From positions 1 through 55,837 of the forward strand of contig NZ_JAPYRE010000010.1 in NCBI RefSeq assembly GCF_029936995.1: a stretch of 55,837 bases of DNA. Reading direction: 5' to 3'. Below, piece after piece: positions 25,801 through 35,719 of this stretch. The notes beneath the pieces are model-generated. The model was not told the DNA's origin. It saw only the letters and a list, made by a program, of their open reading frames with translations, and searched no databases. This stretch comes from Henriciella sp. GTDB taxonomy: Bacteria > Pseudomonadota > Alphaproteobacteria > Caulobacterales > Hyphomonadaceae. The translations under genes were made by a program, and so were the position numbers. Each line of letters starts with the position of its first letter. The first letter of the stretch is position 1.

Positions 25801-26997
25801 TTAGCCGGCCAGGTCTTTCAGGTCATTTACAAGGTCGGTCTTCTCCCAGGAGAAAGCACCTTCATTGTCAGGCTGGCGCCCGAAATGACCATAGGCCGCC
25901 GTCTGAGCGTAAATCGGACGATTGAGACCGAGCGCGGTACGGATACCGCGCGGGCTGAGGTCCATGACATCCATGAGACGCTTTTCCAGCTTGCGCTCGT
26001 CGGTGTTTGACGTGTCGTGCAGATTGACGTTCAGCGACAGCGGCTGGGCCACGCCGATGGCGTAGGACAGTTGCAGCGTGCAGCGCTTGGCGAGACCTGC
26101 TGCGACCACGTTCTTGGCGAGATAGCGCGCAGCATAGGCTGCTGAGCGGTCCACTTTGGACGGGTCCTTGCCGGAGAAGGCACCGCCGCCGTGAGGCGCC
26201 GAGCCGCCATAGGTGTCCACAATGATCTTGCGGCCGGTAACGCCGGCATCCCCATCGGGGCCGCCGATCACGAAGTTGCCTGTCGGATTGACGTAGAACT
26301 TGTCTTCCTTTGGCAGCCAGCCTTCTGGCAGCACTTCTTTTACGATCGGACGGACAAGCTCGCGCATCTCATCGGCCGAGACGCCATCCCTATGCTGGCT
26401 GGACACGACAATCGCGTCGATACCGACTGGCAGGCCATCGCGATAGGCCATGGTGACCTGGCTCTTCGCATCGGGCTCGAACTCCGGGCGTTCGCCGGAG
26501 TGGCGGAGTTCCGCCATACGCTTGAGAATGCGGTGTGAGAAGGAGATCGGAGCTGGCATGAGCTCGTCGGTCTCATCGCTGGCATAGCCGAACATGATGC
26601 CCTGATCGCCGGCACCTTCTTCGGTGTATGTACCAGTGCCCTCGTCAACGCCAGCGGCAATGTCTTCTGACTGCCCATGCAGCCAGTTGTGCAGCTTCAG
26701 CTTCTCCCAGTGGAAACCATCCTGCTCATAGCCAATATCCTTGATTGCGTTGCGTACAACGTCTTCGACCATGTCGTCAGTGATGGTGTCGGGACCACGC
26801 ATTTCGCCCAGCAGCGCGACTTGGTTCGTCGTTGCTGCGGTTTCACAGGCAACGCGTACACGCGATGGGTCATATCCTGCTTTCAACGCTTCCCGGAAAT
26901 AGAGATCGACGACCTCGTCAGAGACGCGGTCGCACACTTTGTCTGGGTGGCCTTCAGAAACACTTTCGCTCGTGAAAAGAAAATCTGTTGGTGTCAA
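25801..26997 (-). CDS. metK: S-adenosylmethionine synthetase
   Basis: A 398-aa MetK that makes SAM from methionine and [19 protein letters not shown] (His of the ATP site), [15 protein letters not shown] (the conserved loop) and [19 protein letters not shown] are all intact. The start is a TTG codon (TTG-ACA-CCA), with no in-frame ATG nearby that would keep [14 protein letters not shown]. The Shine-Dalgarno is weak. It is the gene after an XRE regulator, with a 72-base C-rich leader, and is followed by a terminator. Confidence 0.97.
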   Translation of the reverse strand: MTPTDFLFTSESVSEGHPDKVCDRVSDEVVDLYFREALKAGYDPSRVRVACETAATTNQVALLGEMRGPDTITDDMVEDVVRNAIKDIGYEQDGFHWEKLKLHNWLHGQSEDIAAGVDEGTGTYTEEGAGDQGIMFGYASDETDELMPAPISFSHRILKRMAELRHSGERPEFEPDAKSQVTMAYRDGLPVGIDAIVVSSQHRDGVSADEMRELVRPIVKEVLPEGWLPKEDKFYVNPTGNFVIGGPDGDAGVTGRKIIVDTYGGSAPHGGGAFSGKDPSKVDRSAAYAARYLAKNVVAAGLAKRCTLQLSYAIGVAQPLSLNVNLHDTSNTDERKLEKRLMDVMDLSPRGIRTALGLNRPIYAQTAAYGHFGRQPDNEGAFSWEKTDLVNDLKDLAG

Positions 26998-27069
26998 AAC
27001 AAATCCCGGTTGTTAGAGTGAATGGATGGGGGCTCCATAGGGGTTTAGGGGCCTCCCGGCTAGACTCAC
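26998..27069 (-). other. C-rich metK leader (no assigned motif)
   Basis: The 72 bases between the XRE stop and the metK TTG are unusually C-rich in the mRNA. They are G-rich on the other strand, with runs of 5, 4 and 4 G at 27028-27032, 27040-27043 and 27048-27051. I recognise no SAM riboswitch class in it. Confidence 0.4.
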
Positions 27070-27486
27070 TCAGGAATTAGTTGAGTTGACTGCAGCTGCT
27101 GCACGGATTGTGGCCAGTAGCGATTTGCGAAGACTTTCATCCTCAATCTGCTGGAAAGCCGCCAGTAGCTCCATGGCCTCCTGGTCCATAAGGGGCAGGG
27201 GAGCTGCAGGTTCCGCGTCTTCATTAAAACCGCCCTCCGGCAGGCCGAGATAGTCCTCTGCGCCCTCATAGAAGTAGAGGACTGGAATATCGAGAACCGT
27301 AGAAAGCTCGTAGAGCCGCCCAGCCGAAATCCGGTTGACACCTTTTTCGTATTTCTGGACCTGCTGGAAGGTCAGGCCGAGCTTTTCTCCCAGCTGTTCC
27401 TGGGTCAGACGCAACTCCCGGCGTCTCCATCGCAGCCGCTGTCCTACGAGGTGGTCGATCTTGCTGGGCAGCTTACTCTCTGACAT
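27070..27486 (-). CDS. XRE-family helix-turn-helix regulator
   Basis: A 138-aa regulator. The HTH is at about 18-70: LRWRRRELRLTQEQLGEKLGLTFQQVQKYEKGVNRISAGRL in pieces, with the recognition helix FQQVQKYEKG. An acidic central part and a C-terminal helix resembling those of the short alphaproteobacterial XRE proteins complete it. Its place between lnt and metK is conserved in related genomes in my memory, so it may regulate metK or be a general regulator. Its ligand and targets are unknown. Confidence 0.88.
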   Translation of the reverse strand: MSESKLPSKIDHLVGQRLRWRRRELRLTQEQLGEKLGLTFQQVQKYEKGVNRISAGRLYELSTVLDIPVLYFYEGAEDYLGLPEGGFNEDAEPAAPLPLMDQEAMELLAAFQQIEDESLRKSLLATIRAAAAVNSTNS

Positions 27487-27524
27487 TCTGGCCTTCCGCG
27501 GGAAACACTACAATCATGTGCTCT

Positions 27525-29165
27525 CTACCGTCGCCATGACAGGAAGGCCAGTACGGCAAAGCCCGTCAATGTCAGCCAGAACAGTGCCGGCCCGAATTTC
27601 TGATAAGGCGTTGTAGATAATGCTTTGGGCAGTGCAGCGCGAACCACTGAAGATTCCCATCCCTGCGGATCATCATCCATGCGTGCGCCACGGGCTGTCT
27701 CCCGGCCCATACCGTCCACAACAGCTGTGGCACCGCGGCTCGCAACACGGGCCATCGGCAGGCCGCTTTCGATGGAGCGGTACCTGTTTTGGGCATAATG
27801 CTGTGCAGGGCCCATACCGCGCCCGAACCAGGCATCATTGGATATCGTGACAATCCATTCTGCGTCACTTCGCTGAGGTCCGGCTTCCCGGATCACTTCC
27901 GGGAAGAGGCCTTCGTAGCAAATCAGAGCGATAAAGGGCGGAAGATTGCCAGGAAGAAGAACCATCGGTTCGGTCCCGGGCGTAAAACCGCTTGTCGCCA
28001 GTTGCTGCATCGCGCCTGGCAGGAAACCGGACATTGATTTGCCGAAAGGTACGATTTCGCTGGCAGGAAGCTCGCCGAACGGGACTAGGCGATGCTTGTC
28101 ATACAGGGCGATCAATTCAGCGCGCCCGTTTTCCGCCTGCAGGACCGCCAGGCTGTTGAAGAATGTACTTTCGTTTCCGTCGAAGCTGCGCCGGTTGGTT
28201 CCGGCAATGAGTGTACGCGCTCCAAGATGGGTGGAAATCGTATCGAGGGCATAATTGTTGGAAAGCAGCGCGAAGGGAAGGGCACCTTCGGGCCAGATCA
28301 CGACATCGCCGGCTTCGCTTTCAACATTTTGAAGAAAACTGCCGTATCGTTGCAGGACCTGTTCGCCGATACCGCTATATTTCTGTGCCTGCGGTACGCC
28401 AACGTCCATCAATACGACGTTTTGACGGCTCATTTCAGGGGGCTGCGAAACACGTTGTGCGCCCCATGCCCATCCGAAGCCCAGAAGGATGACAGCAACC
28501 ATGGCGGGGGTGGTCCGCAGTATTATGCTACGGCTTTCGCGTGTGTCGACCAGGGCTGCCGGTGCCGTGCAGACAAATAGCGTCAACAGGGTCAACCAGT
28601 AGACACCCCCAAGGGATGCGGCCTGGGACATTGCACCTCCCGGTGCCCATGTGGTGCCGAAGATGTTCCAGGGAAAGCCGCCGAACAAGTGCCCGCGCAA
28701 GAGTTCACAAAGCGCCAGAAAGAGCGCGAGAATGAATATGCGAGACGGTGAGGCAGACCAGAACGCCCCGGCCAGGCTTGTCCCGGCACCCCAGATGAGG
28801 GCCATGCCGCCCGGCAGGAGCAATAAGGGCATCCAGAGAAAAACGGCGTGCTTTTCTGGCTCAACGAGAAAGGGTGCGGCTGTCCAGTACATGCCAACCA
28901 GAAAGAACCCGAAGCCGAACGCCCAGCCGCGCATGAACATGGCCCGGCCCCAGCGTGGCAGGGTGCGCGCGCCGTCCATCATCCAGATCAGTGCGGTGAC
29001 GGATATGACAAGTGCTGGTGTGATATGAAACGGCGCAAAGGCCAGCGCTGCGAAAGCCCCCAGCAAGGCGGCAACGCCACAAGCCATCCAGCCAGATAGT
29101 CTTGCGAGGGCTTCATGGACGGGCCCTAGCGCTGAAAACCCGTAGCTGCGTATTCTCTCGCTCAA
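27525..29165 (-). CDS. lnt: Apolipoprotein N-acyltransferase
   Basis: A 546-aa inner-membrane enzyme that adds the third acyl chain to lipoproteins. Six or so helices in the first 230 residues are followed by a nitrilase-like periplasmic domain with the Glu-Lys-Cys triad visible as WPEGALPF, YDKHRLVPFGE and ICYEGLFPE. A final helix (LFWLTLTGFAVLAFL) and a basic end close it. Its start overlaps the corC stop (ATGA). Confidence 0.96.
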   Translation of the reverse strand: MSERIRSYGFSALGPVHEALARLSGWMACGVAALLGAFAALAFAPFHITPALVISVTALIWMMDGARTLPRWGRAMFMRGWAFGFGFFLVGMYWTAAPFLVEPEKHAVFLWMPLLLLPGGMALIWGAGTSLAGAFWSASPSRIFILALFLALCELLRGHLFGGFPWNIFGTTWAPGGAMSQAASLGGVYWLTLLTLFVCTAPAALVDTRESRSIILRTTPAMVAVILLGFGWAWGAQRVSQPPEMSRQNVVLMDVGVPQAQKYSGIGEQVLQRYGSFLQNVESEAGDVVIWPEGALPFALLSNNYALDTISTHLGARTLIAGTNRRSFDGNESTFFNSLAVLQAENGRAELIALYDKHRLVPFGELPASEIVPFGKSMSGFLPGAMQQLATSGFTPGTEPMVLLPGNLPPFIALICYEGLFPEVIREAGPQRSDAEWIVTISNDAWFGRGMGPAQHYAQNRYRSIESGLPMARVASRGATAVVDGMGRETARGARMDDDPQGWESSVVRAALPKALSTTPYQKFGPALFWLTLTGFAVLAFLSWRR

Positions 29166-30004
29166 GCAATTTCCTCGGCAGGCAACTGACGCACAATCAA
29201 GCGTTCAATACGCCGGGCATCGCCTTCAAGGATCTCGATTTCCGCGCCGTTAGGATGGCGCAGGACTTCTCCCCGAAGCGGTACTTTACCTGCGATCGCG
29301 AAAGCGACACCGCCGAGTGTGTCGACCGCGACATCAAGGTCGGGAATATCGAGATTGATGCCAGCCTTGTCCATGAAGTCGGAAATTTCCATACGGGCAT
29401 CCGCTTCCCATGCATGCCGGCCGCGGCGAACCACCATGGCCGGATTGTCGTCGTGTTCGTCTTCAATGTCCCCGACGATCTCTTCCATGAGGTCTTCAAG
29501 GGAGAGCAGGCCGTCGGTGCCGCCATACTCGTCGACAACCAGGGCCATGTGAATCCGGCTGGACTGCATTTTCACAAGAAGATCAGACAGACGCATGGAA
29601 GGGGGAACAAACAGAATGTCCCGGCGCAGCCTTTCCAGGGGGCGGTCCATACCGTCGCCCCCGCGCGCGATCTCGCCGACAACGTCCTTGATGTGGACAA
29701 GGCCGATCGGGTCATCCAGCGACTCCCGGTAGACGGGCAGCCGTGAATGGGACTCTTCGGCGTACAGCTGAATTAGCGCCGGCAGGTCCGTGCCCAGTTC
29801 CACACCCACGATTTCAGCGCGCGGCACCATGACATCGGCGACGCGGGCCTGTTCGAATTCGGCGAGTCGGAAGCGCAATTGCTGGGGCGAATGGCGTGTG
29901 GGCATGAATTCCGGAACGTGATGTTCCGGTTCCGGGGTGCGCCGCCTGCGGAAGCTGAATAGCCGCGGACGGCGCCGTCTCTCTCGATCAGTACTGTCGG
30001 TCAT
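29162..30004 (-). CDS. corC: CorC/YbeX-type CBS-domain protein
   Basis: A 280-aa cytosolic protein. The N-terminus is basic. Two CBS motifs (VADVMVPRAEIVGVEL and DILFVPPSMRLSDLLVKM) span about 55-190, with GLVHIKDVVGEI and LVVDEYGGTDGLLSLEDLMEEIVGDI between. A transporter-associated domain closes the chain. YbeX-like proteins are linked to magnesium/cobalt efflux and to ribosome homeostasis in the ybeZYX-lnt operon, which is intact here. There is no DUF21 membrane domain. Confidence 0.93.
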   Translation of the reverse strand: MTDSTDRERRRRPRLFSFRRRRTPEPEHHVPEFMPTRHSPQQLRFRLAEFEQARVADVMVPRAEIVGVELGTDLPALIQLYAEESHSRLPVYRESLDDPIGLVHIKDVVGEIARGGDGMDRPLERLRRDILFVPPSMRLSDLLVKMQSSRIHMALVVDEYGGTDGLLSLEDLMEEIVGDIEDEHDDNPAMVVRRGRHAWEADARMEISDFMDKAGINLDIPDLDVAVDTLGGVAFAIAGKVPLRGEVLRHPNGAEIEILEGDARRIERLIVRQLPAEEIA

Positions 30005-30015
30005 TTCCCTAACAC

Positions 30016-30474
30016 TCAGGATTGGGGGGAGTATGGATCAGCGATGCCGAGGGTGGCAAGCGCCCTTATTTCCAAATCCTCCATTTCACGGGCTTCTGTG
30101 TCTTCCATGTGATCATGGCCGAGAAGGTGCAGGTAGCCGTGGATGAGAAGGTGGCTAAGATGGTTATCGAGCGTGATGGACCTGGTCTCGGCGTCAGAGC
30201 TGGCGATGCCCAGTCCGACCGCGATATCCCCCAGGAACGGCGCTTCCAGCGGATCTGCCGGAAAGGAGAGGACGTCGGTCGGCCTGTCCTTGCCGCGCCA
30301 GTCCCGGTTGAGCTGGTGCATCTCAGGGTCATCGGTAAGCAGAAGGGCAATCTCGCCGGGTGTGCCTGCGATATCGAAACCGGCAGACAGCGCGTTGAGG
30401 CAATGTTCCTCGATCTGCGGGATGGCCTTATGCCAGCCAGCCGCCTCAACGCGCAGATCAAGCATGATGCTCAT
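30016..30474 (-). CDS. ybeY: Endoribonuclease YbeY (rRNA maturation)
   Basis: A 152-aa metal-dependent endoribonuclease with the zinc motif [11 protein letters not shown] and upstream [18 protein letters not shown], both diagnostic. It acts in 16S 3'-end maturation and ribosome quality control. Its ATG overlaps the phoH stop and corC follows at once, the standard phoH-ybeY-corC-lnt order. Confidence 0.96.
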   Translation of the reverse strand: MSIMLDLRVEAAGWHKAIPQIEEHCLNALSAGFDIAGTPGEIALLLTDDPEMHQLNRDWRGKDRPTDVLSFPADPLEAPFLGDIAVGLGIASSDAETRSITLDNHLSHLLIHGYLHLLGHDHMEDTEAREMEDLEIRALATLGIADPYSPQS

Positions 30475-31430
30475 CGGTCTGGTCCGGAATCCCTGTCATA
30501 GGCACGTATGATGCGCGAGACGAGTGCATGACGGCGGACATCACGCGCGCTGAACTCGACAATGCCAACGCCTTCGACGCCTTCCAGTATGCCGAGGGCA
30601 TGTCTGAGGCCGGAAGGTGTATTCTTCGGCAGGTCGACCTGACCGGGGTCGCCGGTCACGACCATGCGGGAATCACGGCCGAGTCGTGTCAGCACCATTT
30701 TTGTCTGGCCAACCGTGGCGTTCTGGGCCTCGTCCATGATGACGAATGCATTCTTGAGTGTGCGGCCACGCATGAAGGCGAGAGGGGCGACCTCGATAAT
30801 CTTTTTCTCTCGCATGCGCTCTACCTGATCCGGTCCCAGGACTTCGTTGAGCGCATCCCAGATGGGACGAAGATAGGGCTCTACCTTTTCTTCCAGATCC
30901 CCCGGCAGGAAGCCGAGATTTTCCCCCGCTTCGACAGCAGGGCGGGTGATGATCAAACGTTCCTTGGTCTTCTTGCGCAGCTCAGCCGCGCCTGCAGCGA
31001 CAGCCAGGAACGTCTTGCCGGTGCCGGCCGGGCCAACGCCGAACACAAGCTCCGTTTCAGGGCGCGTCAGCTTGTCGATATAGACGGATTGTGTGGTCGT
31101 CTGCGGCATGACCGGCACGCGCAGGCCGGTCAGCGAGCCATAGCTTTCTGCTGGGGCGCGAGCCTGGTCGATGGCACCTTCGAAGACATCTTCCCCTGCC
31201 TGGGGATTTGTCTTCAGCATGCGCTCGAAGGCTGCGAGTGTGGCTTCGGCAGCGCCAACCGCATCAGCCGAGCCGGACAGCCGTATGCTGCCGCCCTGGC
31301 TTTCAGCTTCCAGCTTTCCGTCGATAAGTGCCATCTCCAGCTTCATCAGATTGCGATGCTGGGGGCCGCAGATCGCCGGGAGCTGAGCGGGATTATCCGG
31401 TGTATAAAGGCGGGTGACGTTGCCTTTCAC
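30471..31430 (-). CDS. PhoH-family ATPase (YbeZ)
   Basis: A 319-aa P-loop protein. A small N-terminal KH-like region (residues 1-80) is followed by [13 protein letters not shown] (Walker A), [13 protein letters not shown] (Walker B), [21 protein letters not shown], and a Ser/Arg-rich C-terminus. It interacts with YbeY in RNA metabolism in other bacteria. The start is a GTG (31430) that directly abuts the miaB stop. Confidence 0.94.
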   Translation of the reverse strand: MKGNVTRLYTPDNPAQLPAICGPQHRNLMKLEMALIDGKLEAESQGGSIRLSGSADAVGAAEATLAAFERMLKTNPQAGEDVFEGAIDQARAPAESYGSLTGLRVPVMPQTTTQSVYIDKLTRPETELVFGVGPAGTGKTFLAVAAGAAELRKKTKERLIITRPAVEAGENLGFLPGDLEEKVEPYLRPIWDALNEVLGPDQVERMREKKIIEVAPLAFMRGRTLKNAFVIMDEAQNATVGQTKMVLTRLGRDSRMVVTGDPGQVDLPKNTPSGLRHALGILEGVEGVGIVEFSARDVRRHALVSRIIRAYDRDSGPDR

Positions 31431-32804
31431 TCAGGCGGCCTCCACCGCAGTGGCGTATTCACCTGTCAGTGAATTGAGGGTGGCCCCGACAACTTTTACG
31501 TCCACGATCTGGCCAATGAGATGGTCTGGCGCATCGAAGTGAATCGCCTGCATCCATGGGCTGCGTCCGTGCATCTGGCCGGGGTTGCGGCCTTTGCCAG
31601 TAACAAGAACCGGAATTGTCTCGCCAATCTTTGAAGCGTTGAATTCGCCCTGTTGCTCACGCAGGAGCGCTTGCAGGCGCTGGAGGCGCTCGTCCTTCAC
31701 CTCCTCCGGGACGTGGCCGAACATATCGGCTGCAGGTGTGCCGGGACGCGGGGAGTATTTGAAGGAGTAGGCGATTGCATAGCCCACTTCACGCACGAGG
31801 TTCATCGTGTCCTCGAAATCCTGGTCGCTTTCACCCGGGAAGCCGACGATGAAATCGCTCGCCAGCGCAATGTCAGGGCGGGCTTCTCGTATACGACGCA
31901 GGCTGTCGAGATAGCTTTCAGCGGTGTGGTCGCGGTTCATCGCTTTCAGGATGCGGTTTGAACCGGATTGCACTGGCAGGTGCAGGAAAGGCATCAGCTC
32001 CGGCGTATCGCCATGCGCGGCAATCAGGTCATCATCCATGTCGCGCGGGTGGCTGGTCGTATAGCGGATGCGCTCGATTCCGCCGATTTTCGACAGGTGG
32101 CGTGCCAGCTGTCCGAGGCTCCACTCGTTGCCACCTTCAATCTCCGGCGGCGCGCCATGCCAGGCGTTTACGTTCTGGCCGAGAAGTGTGATCTCGCGTA
32201 CGCCCTGCGATGCGAGGCTGCGAGCTTCGGCGACGATGGCATCAACCGGCCGGGACAGTTCTGCACCACGCGTATAGGGCACGACGCAGAAGGTACAGAA
32301 CTTGTCGCAACCCTCCTGCACGGAGAGGAAGGCGCTCGGACCATCGGCTTCACGCGCTTTGGGCAGCGCGTCGAATTTTTCCAGTGTCTCGAATTCCGTT
32401 TCGAGACGTTCTCCCACTGCACGGCTGGCGCGGGCCACCATCTCAGGCAGTTTGTGATAGGCCTGCGGCCCCAGCACGAGATCAACGGCTGGCTGGCGGC
32501 GCATGATTTCCGCCCCTTCGGCCTGGGCGACGCAGCCTGCCACCGCCACGGTCATTTTGCCGCCCGCGGCTTCCTTCATCTTCTTGATCTGGCCAAGCTC
32601 GGAATAGACTTTCTCGGTCGCCTTTTCACGGATGTGGCAGGTGTTCAGCACGACAAGGTCTGCATTTTCGGCCGTGTCGACGGGTTGGTAGCCAAGCGGG
32701 CGCAGCACGTCGCGCATGCGCTCGCTGTCATACACATTCATCTGGCAGCCATACGTCTTGATAAAGAGACGCTTGGGGGTGTTTTGCGAAGTCTGGACGC
32801 TCAT
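31431..32804 (-). CDS. miaB: tRNA-2-methylthio-N6-dimethylallyladenosine synthase MiaB
   Basis: A 457-aa radical SAM methylthiotransferase. The N-terminal UPF0004 domain holds three cluster cysteines ([26 protein letters not shown]). The radical SAM motif is CDKFCTFC. The segments [12 protein letters not shown] and a C-terminal TRAM domain ([19 protein letters not shown]) complete it. It converts i6A37 to ms2i6A37 in tRNA. It lies 70 bases after fur on the same strand. Confidence 0.97.
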   Translation of the reverse strand: MSVQTSQNTPKRLFIKTYGCQMNVYDSERMRDVLRPLGYQPVDTAENADLVVLNTCHIREKATEKVYSELGQIKKMKEAAGGKMTVAVAGCVAQAEGAEIMRRQPAVDLVLGPQAYHKLPEMVARASRAVGERLETEFETLEKFDALPKAREADGPSAFLSVQEGCDKFCTFCVVPYTRGAELSRPVDAIVAEARSLASQGVREITLLGQNVNAWHGAPPEIEGGNEWSLGQLARHLSKIGGIERIRYTTSHPRDMDDDLIAAHGDTPELMPFLHLPVQSGSNRILKAMNRDHTAESYLDSLRRIREARPDIALASDFIVGFPGESDQDFEDTMNLVREVGYAIAYSFKYSPRPGTPAADMFGHVPEEVKDERLQRLQALLREQQGEFNASKIGETIPVLVTGKGRNPGQMHGRSPWMQAIHFDAPDHLIGQIVDVKVVGATLNSLTGEYATAVEAA

Positions 32805-32874
32805 CCGCGCGCTTATGACTCAAAACCGGCTTCGGGGCCAGAGTTGGTGCCAGTCTTGTTGCAAGTTTGCCTGG

Positions 32875-33285
32875 CTAGTCTTTCTTGAGCGGTACGCCAT
32901 AAAGCTCCAGCCGATGGTCGACGAGCTTGTAGCCAAGCTTTTCCGCAATCTCGACCTGAAGGCGTTCAATTTCCTCAGACTGGAATTCAACGACATCCCC
33001 ATTGCGTACATCGATAAGGTGGTCGTGATGTTCTTCTGGCACTTCCTCGAAGCGGGCCCGTCCATCGCGAAATTCATGCCGCTCGATGATGCCGCTTTCC
33101 TCGAAAAGCTTGACCGTACGGTAGACCGTGGCGAGCGAGATCGAATTATCGACTTCATTGGCACGTCGATGCAGTTCCTCCGCATCGGGATGATCTTCAG
33201 ATGATGACAGGACGCGCGCAATGGTGCGGCGCTGTTCCGTCATTCTCAGGCCTTTTTCGGCGCAAAGCTTTTCTAGGCGTTCCAT
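32875..33285 (-). CDS. fur: Fur-family metalloregulator
   Basis: A 136-aa Fur-family repressor. The winged helix covers 1-80 (RMTEQRRTIARVL, SLATVYRTVKLFEESGII). The metal site is seen as RFEEVPEEHHDHLIDVRNGDVVEF. There is no C-terminal CxxC zinc site, as is common for alphaproteobacterial Fur/Mur. Iron or manganese may be the signal. The iron-responsive Irr type is less likely, because the HHDH arrangement follows Fur. It lies between rimI and miaB. Confidence 0.9.
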   Translation of the reverse strand: MERLEKLCAEKGLRMTEQRRTIARVLSSSEDHPDAEELHRRANEVDNSISLATVYRTVKLFEESGIIERHEFRDGRARFEEVPEEHHDHLIDVRNGDVVEFQSEEIERLQVEIAEKLGYKLVDHRLELYGVPLKKD

Positions 33286-33292
33286 GATCCGT

Positions 33293-33775
33293 TCATGCCT
33301 CCGATTCCGCAGCGTGTCCAGCCAGAGTGCGTGACATCAGTATGGCATCCACACGCTTCTCACCATGTCGTTGATAATAGTTTTTCCGTCGTCCGTCTTC
33401 GCAGAAGCCGTACTTTTCATAGAAGTGTTTTGCGGGGGTATTGTCTGCGGCGACCTCAAGTAGCAGGCGGTCGATGCCATAAGGACCGAGTAGTGGATAG
33501 AGGCCGGCGATAAATTGGCCTGCAAGGCCCCGGCGGCGATGCTCAGGGTCAACGGCGAGGGTCAGGATTTCCGCATCTGGCTGCACGCGTTGAACGAGGA
33601 TCATACCGTGCACTTTCTCATCTTCGCGTTTTGCAAGGGCAAGTACGGATGGAGCGGACAAAGAGTCCCTTAAGGCCGTAACCGTCCACACATCTTCGCT
33701 GGCGAAGCACCGTGCATGAAGGGTGTGGGCGTACGGTGCATCTTCAGGTGTCAGCAGGCTCAAGCCCGCATTCAT
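33293..33775 (-). CDS. rimI: Ribosomal-protein-alanine N-acetyltransferase RimI-like
   Basis: A 160-aa GNAT protein. The acetyl-CoA site reads EHRRRGLAGQFIAGL (motif A), followed by LLLEVAADNTPAKHFYEKYGF and a YYQRHGEKRVDAILMSR end. It acetylates the N-terminus of S18 in the classic case. Its ATG overlaps the tsaB stop, as in the conserved tsaB-rimI pair. Confidence 0.9.
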   Translation of the reverse strand: MNAGLSLLTPEDAPYAHTLHARCFASEDVWTVTALRDSLSAPSVLALAKREDEKVHGMILVQRVQPDAEILTLAVDPEHRRRGLAGQFIAGLYPLLGPYGIDRLLLEVAADNTPAKHFYEKYGFCEDGRRKNYYQRHGEKRVDAILMSRTLAGHAAESEA

Positions 33776-34419
33776 GGCTGCTTTCCGCCAGGCAGGGCAG
33801 CATCGGGTGCGCGCACATAGACCGGTTGAGCACGCGGCGCCTCCGTGCCGGTGTCTTCAGTGACCCTCGCGGCATGGCGTGCGGCCGGTCTTGCGCTGTG
33901 CACTTCCTGTTCGGGCAATTCTGCCGCCAGTGCTTCAAGGCCTGTGCCGTAGACCATGTGAGGATGCGCCCGCAATTCGTTGACGAGGGCGTCGAGAGCT
34001 ATTTCCTCTGGTTCGGCCACGGCAGCACCCGTGCGAAATCGCTGGGCCCAGTAACTGATTTCGGGTGGTCGGCGTTTAGCAGGCAGCAGAATGATCGCAG
34101 ACCCCTGCTGGCCAGAAGGAAGCGCGGCTTCAAGGCTGGTGACGCCGATGCAGGGCACATCGAGTGCCAATGCAAGACCCCGTGCAAAGGATATTCCCAC
34201 TCTGACGCCGGTAAAACTGCCCGGTCCGGTAACGACGCCAATTCTGTCAATGACGTCCAGGGTTTTTCCGCCTGCCTCGACAGTCTGGGTGACAAGCCCG
34301 GGCAGACGGGCATCTTGGCCGCGCACCATCTCTTCCCGTATTTCATACAGGAGTGTGCCGCCTTCAAGCAGGGCGATATCGCAGGCTGGCCCTGACGTAT
34401 CTATTCCGAGGACCAGCAT
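33772..34419 (-). CDS. tsaB: tRNA threonylcarbamoyladenosine biosynthesis protein TsaB
   Basis: A 215-aa ASKHA-fold protein starting MLVLGIDTSGPACDIALL, with VVTGPGSFTGVRVGISFARGLAL split by the family's PGSFTG core. It pairs with TsaD and TsaE to install t6A37 in tRNA. The C-terminal third is variable and proline-rich (RAPDAALPGGK). The gene is followed by rimI with an ATGA overlap. Confidence 0.95.
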   Translation of the reverse strand: MLVLGIDTSGPACDIALLEGGTLLYEIREEMVRGQDARLPGLVTQTVEAGGKTLDVIDRIGVVTGPGSFTGVRVGISFARGLALALDVPCIGVTSLEAALPSGQQGSAIILLPAKRRPPEISYWAQRFRTGAAVAEPEEIALDALVNELRAHPHMVYGTGLEALAAELPEQEVHSARPAARHAARVTEDTGTEAPRAQPVYVRAPDAALPGGKQP

Positions 34420-34431
34420 GAATTCATCCGT

Positions 34432-35034
34432 TTACAGAATCTGGCAGGCTTCTTCGAAGGCAAGACGAGGGCTGCGTTCGAAAATGGTGCTGTCATCGCC
34501 ATGTCCGATCGCGCAGAGGAAGTTGGAGCGCCAGTGGTGCGTGCCTTCATTGTCGGCAAAGAATTCCAGGTCGACCCCATCGCGATTGAAGCCGGACATT
34601 GGCCCGCAATCAAGGCCAAGGGCGCGGGCCGCCATCATCAGGTAGGCTCCCTGCAGGGTTGCATTTCTCTCAGCATGTTCCTGACGGGCTTCAGGATCGG
34701 CAAACCAGTCCTTCGCACCAGGATTGTGCGGAAAGAGCTGCGGAATTTTTTCATGGAACATCAAATCGTTCGCGATGATGCAGACCCATGGTGCCTGCAT
34801 CGACTTTTCCTGATTGCCTTCCATGAGGTGCGGTTTGAGGCGCTTTTTGGCTTCGTCGGACTGGATGAAGACGAAACGGGCAGGAGAGCAATTGGCGCTG
34901 GTGGGGCCCATTTTTGCGAGGTCGTAAACGGCCCGGATCAGGGTTTCCGGTACGGACTTGTCCACCCAGCCATTATAGGACCTGCCATCGCGCCAGATGA
35001 GGTCGAGCGCATAGTCGTTGACCGGATCGGACAT
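34432..35034 (-). CDS. Nitroreductase-family protein, RutE/HadB-like malonic semialdehyde reductase
   Basis: A 200-aa FMN-dependent protein of the RutE group. AKMGPTSANCSPARFVFI (with TSAN) is the FMN phosphate motif, and AYLMMAARALGLDCGPMSGFN is the family core. RutE reduces malonic semialdehyde in pyrimidine breakdown, but no rut genes are near, so it may be a general reductase. ATG 35034 has AAGGAGA seven bases upstream. The longer open frame has no similarity. It is next to tsaB. Confidence 0.88.
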   Translation of the reverse strand: MSDPVNDYALDLIWRDGRSYNGWVDKSVPETLIRAVYDLAKMGPTSANCSPARFVFIQSDEAKKRLKPHLMEGNQEKSMQAPWVCIIANDLMFHEKIPQLFPHNPGAKDWFADPEARQEHAERNATLQGAYLMMAARALGLDCGPMSGFNRDGVDLEFFADNEGTHHWRSNFLCAIGHGDDSTIFERSPRLAFEEACQIL

Positions 35035-35060
35035 ACCGTTTCTCCTTGCTTTTAATTGGC

Positions 35061-35648
35061 TTAAAGGGCCGCCTCGACAGCATTTACCTCGGGAACATAG
35101 GCTTTCAACATGTTCTCGATGCCCTGCTTCAGTGTCATGGTCGAGGATGGGCACCCTGCACAAGCGCCGCGCATCGTGAGGTGCACGATCCCACCATCAG
35201 CATCGTAGCGCTGGAAAGTGATATCGCCGCCATCCTGTGCCACGGCTGGGCGAACGCGCGTTTCGATGAGTTCGAGGATTTCCTCGACGATCTCTGCGGT
35301 CTCGCCTTCGTAATCGGAGGCCGTCGTCGCCCCCTCGGCCTGTGGCTGTGGATCTGCGCCGTCGCTGATAACCGGCAGCCCGGCCACATAGTGATCCATG
35401 ATCGCGGCGAGAACCATCGGGCGAACATGTTTCCAGTCCGCGCCCTCTGTCTTGGATACAGACAGGAAGTCCGCGCCGAGGAATACACGCGTCACATTAT
35501 CCACCTGGAAAATGGCCTGGGCGAGCGGGCTTGTCCCGGCCTCCGCTTCGCTTGCGAAGTCAAACGGCCCAGCACCCCCAGCGACGGTCTCGCCGGGGAG
35601 AAACTTGATCGTGTCAGGATTTGGTGTCGGTTCGGTCTGTATGAACAT
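35061..35648 (-). CDS. NifU-type iron-sulfur scaffold (NfuA-like)
   Basis: A 195-aa protein with an N-terminal Nfu domain (FIQTEPTPNPDTIKFLPG) and a C-terminal NifU domain (RPAVAQDGGDITFQRYD, then MRGACAGCPSSTMTLKQGIE), where the CAGC pair binds an Fe-S cluster. It delivers clusters to target enzymes. The gene is 27 bases upstream of the RutE-like gene, so the two may be co-transcribed. The position near tsaB is common in alphaproteobacteria. Confidence 0.93.
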   Translation of the reverse strand: MFIQTEPTPNPDTIKFLPGETVAGGAGPFDFASEAEAGTSPLAQAIFQVDNVTRVFLGADFLSVSKTEGADWKHVRPMVLAAIMDHYVAGLPVISDGADPQPQAEGATTASDYEGETAEIVEEILELIETRVRPAVAQDGGDITFQRYDADGGIVHLTMRGACAGCPSSTMTLKQGIENMLKAYVPEVNAVEAAL

Positions 35649-35719
35649 GCTCTGCCTGTCCTGTCTTGTTCATGAACCAGATGGACTGTGTGGCGGTGGC
35701 TTTCAAGCTGCGAGCAGCC

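Noticed and set aside
26998..27069. SAM riboswitch before metK
   Set aside because: I find no conserved core of the SAM-I, SAM-II or SAM/SAH classes. It is kept only as a C-rich leader.
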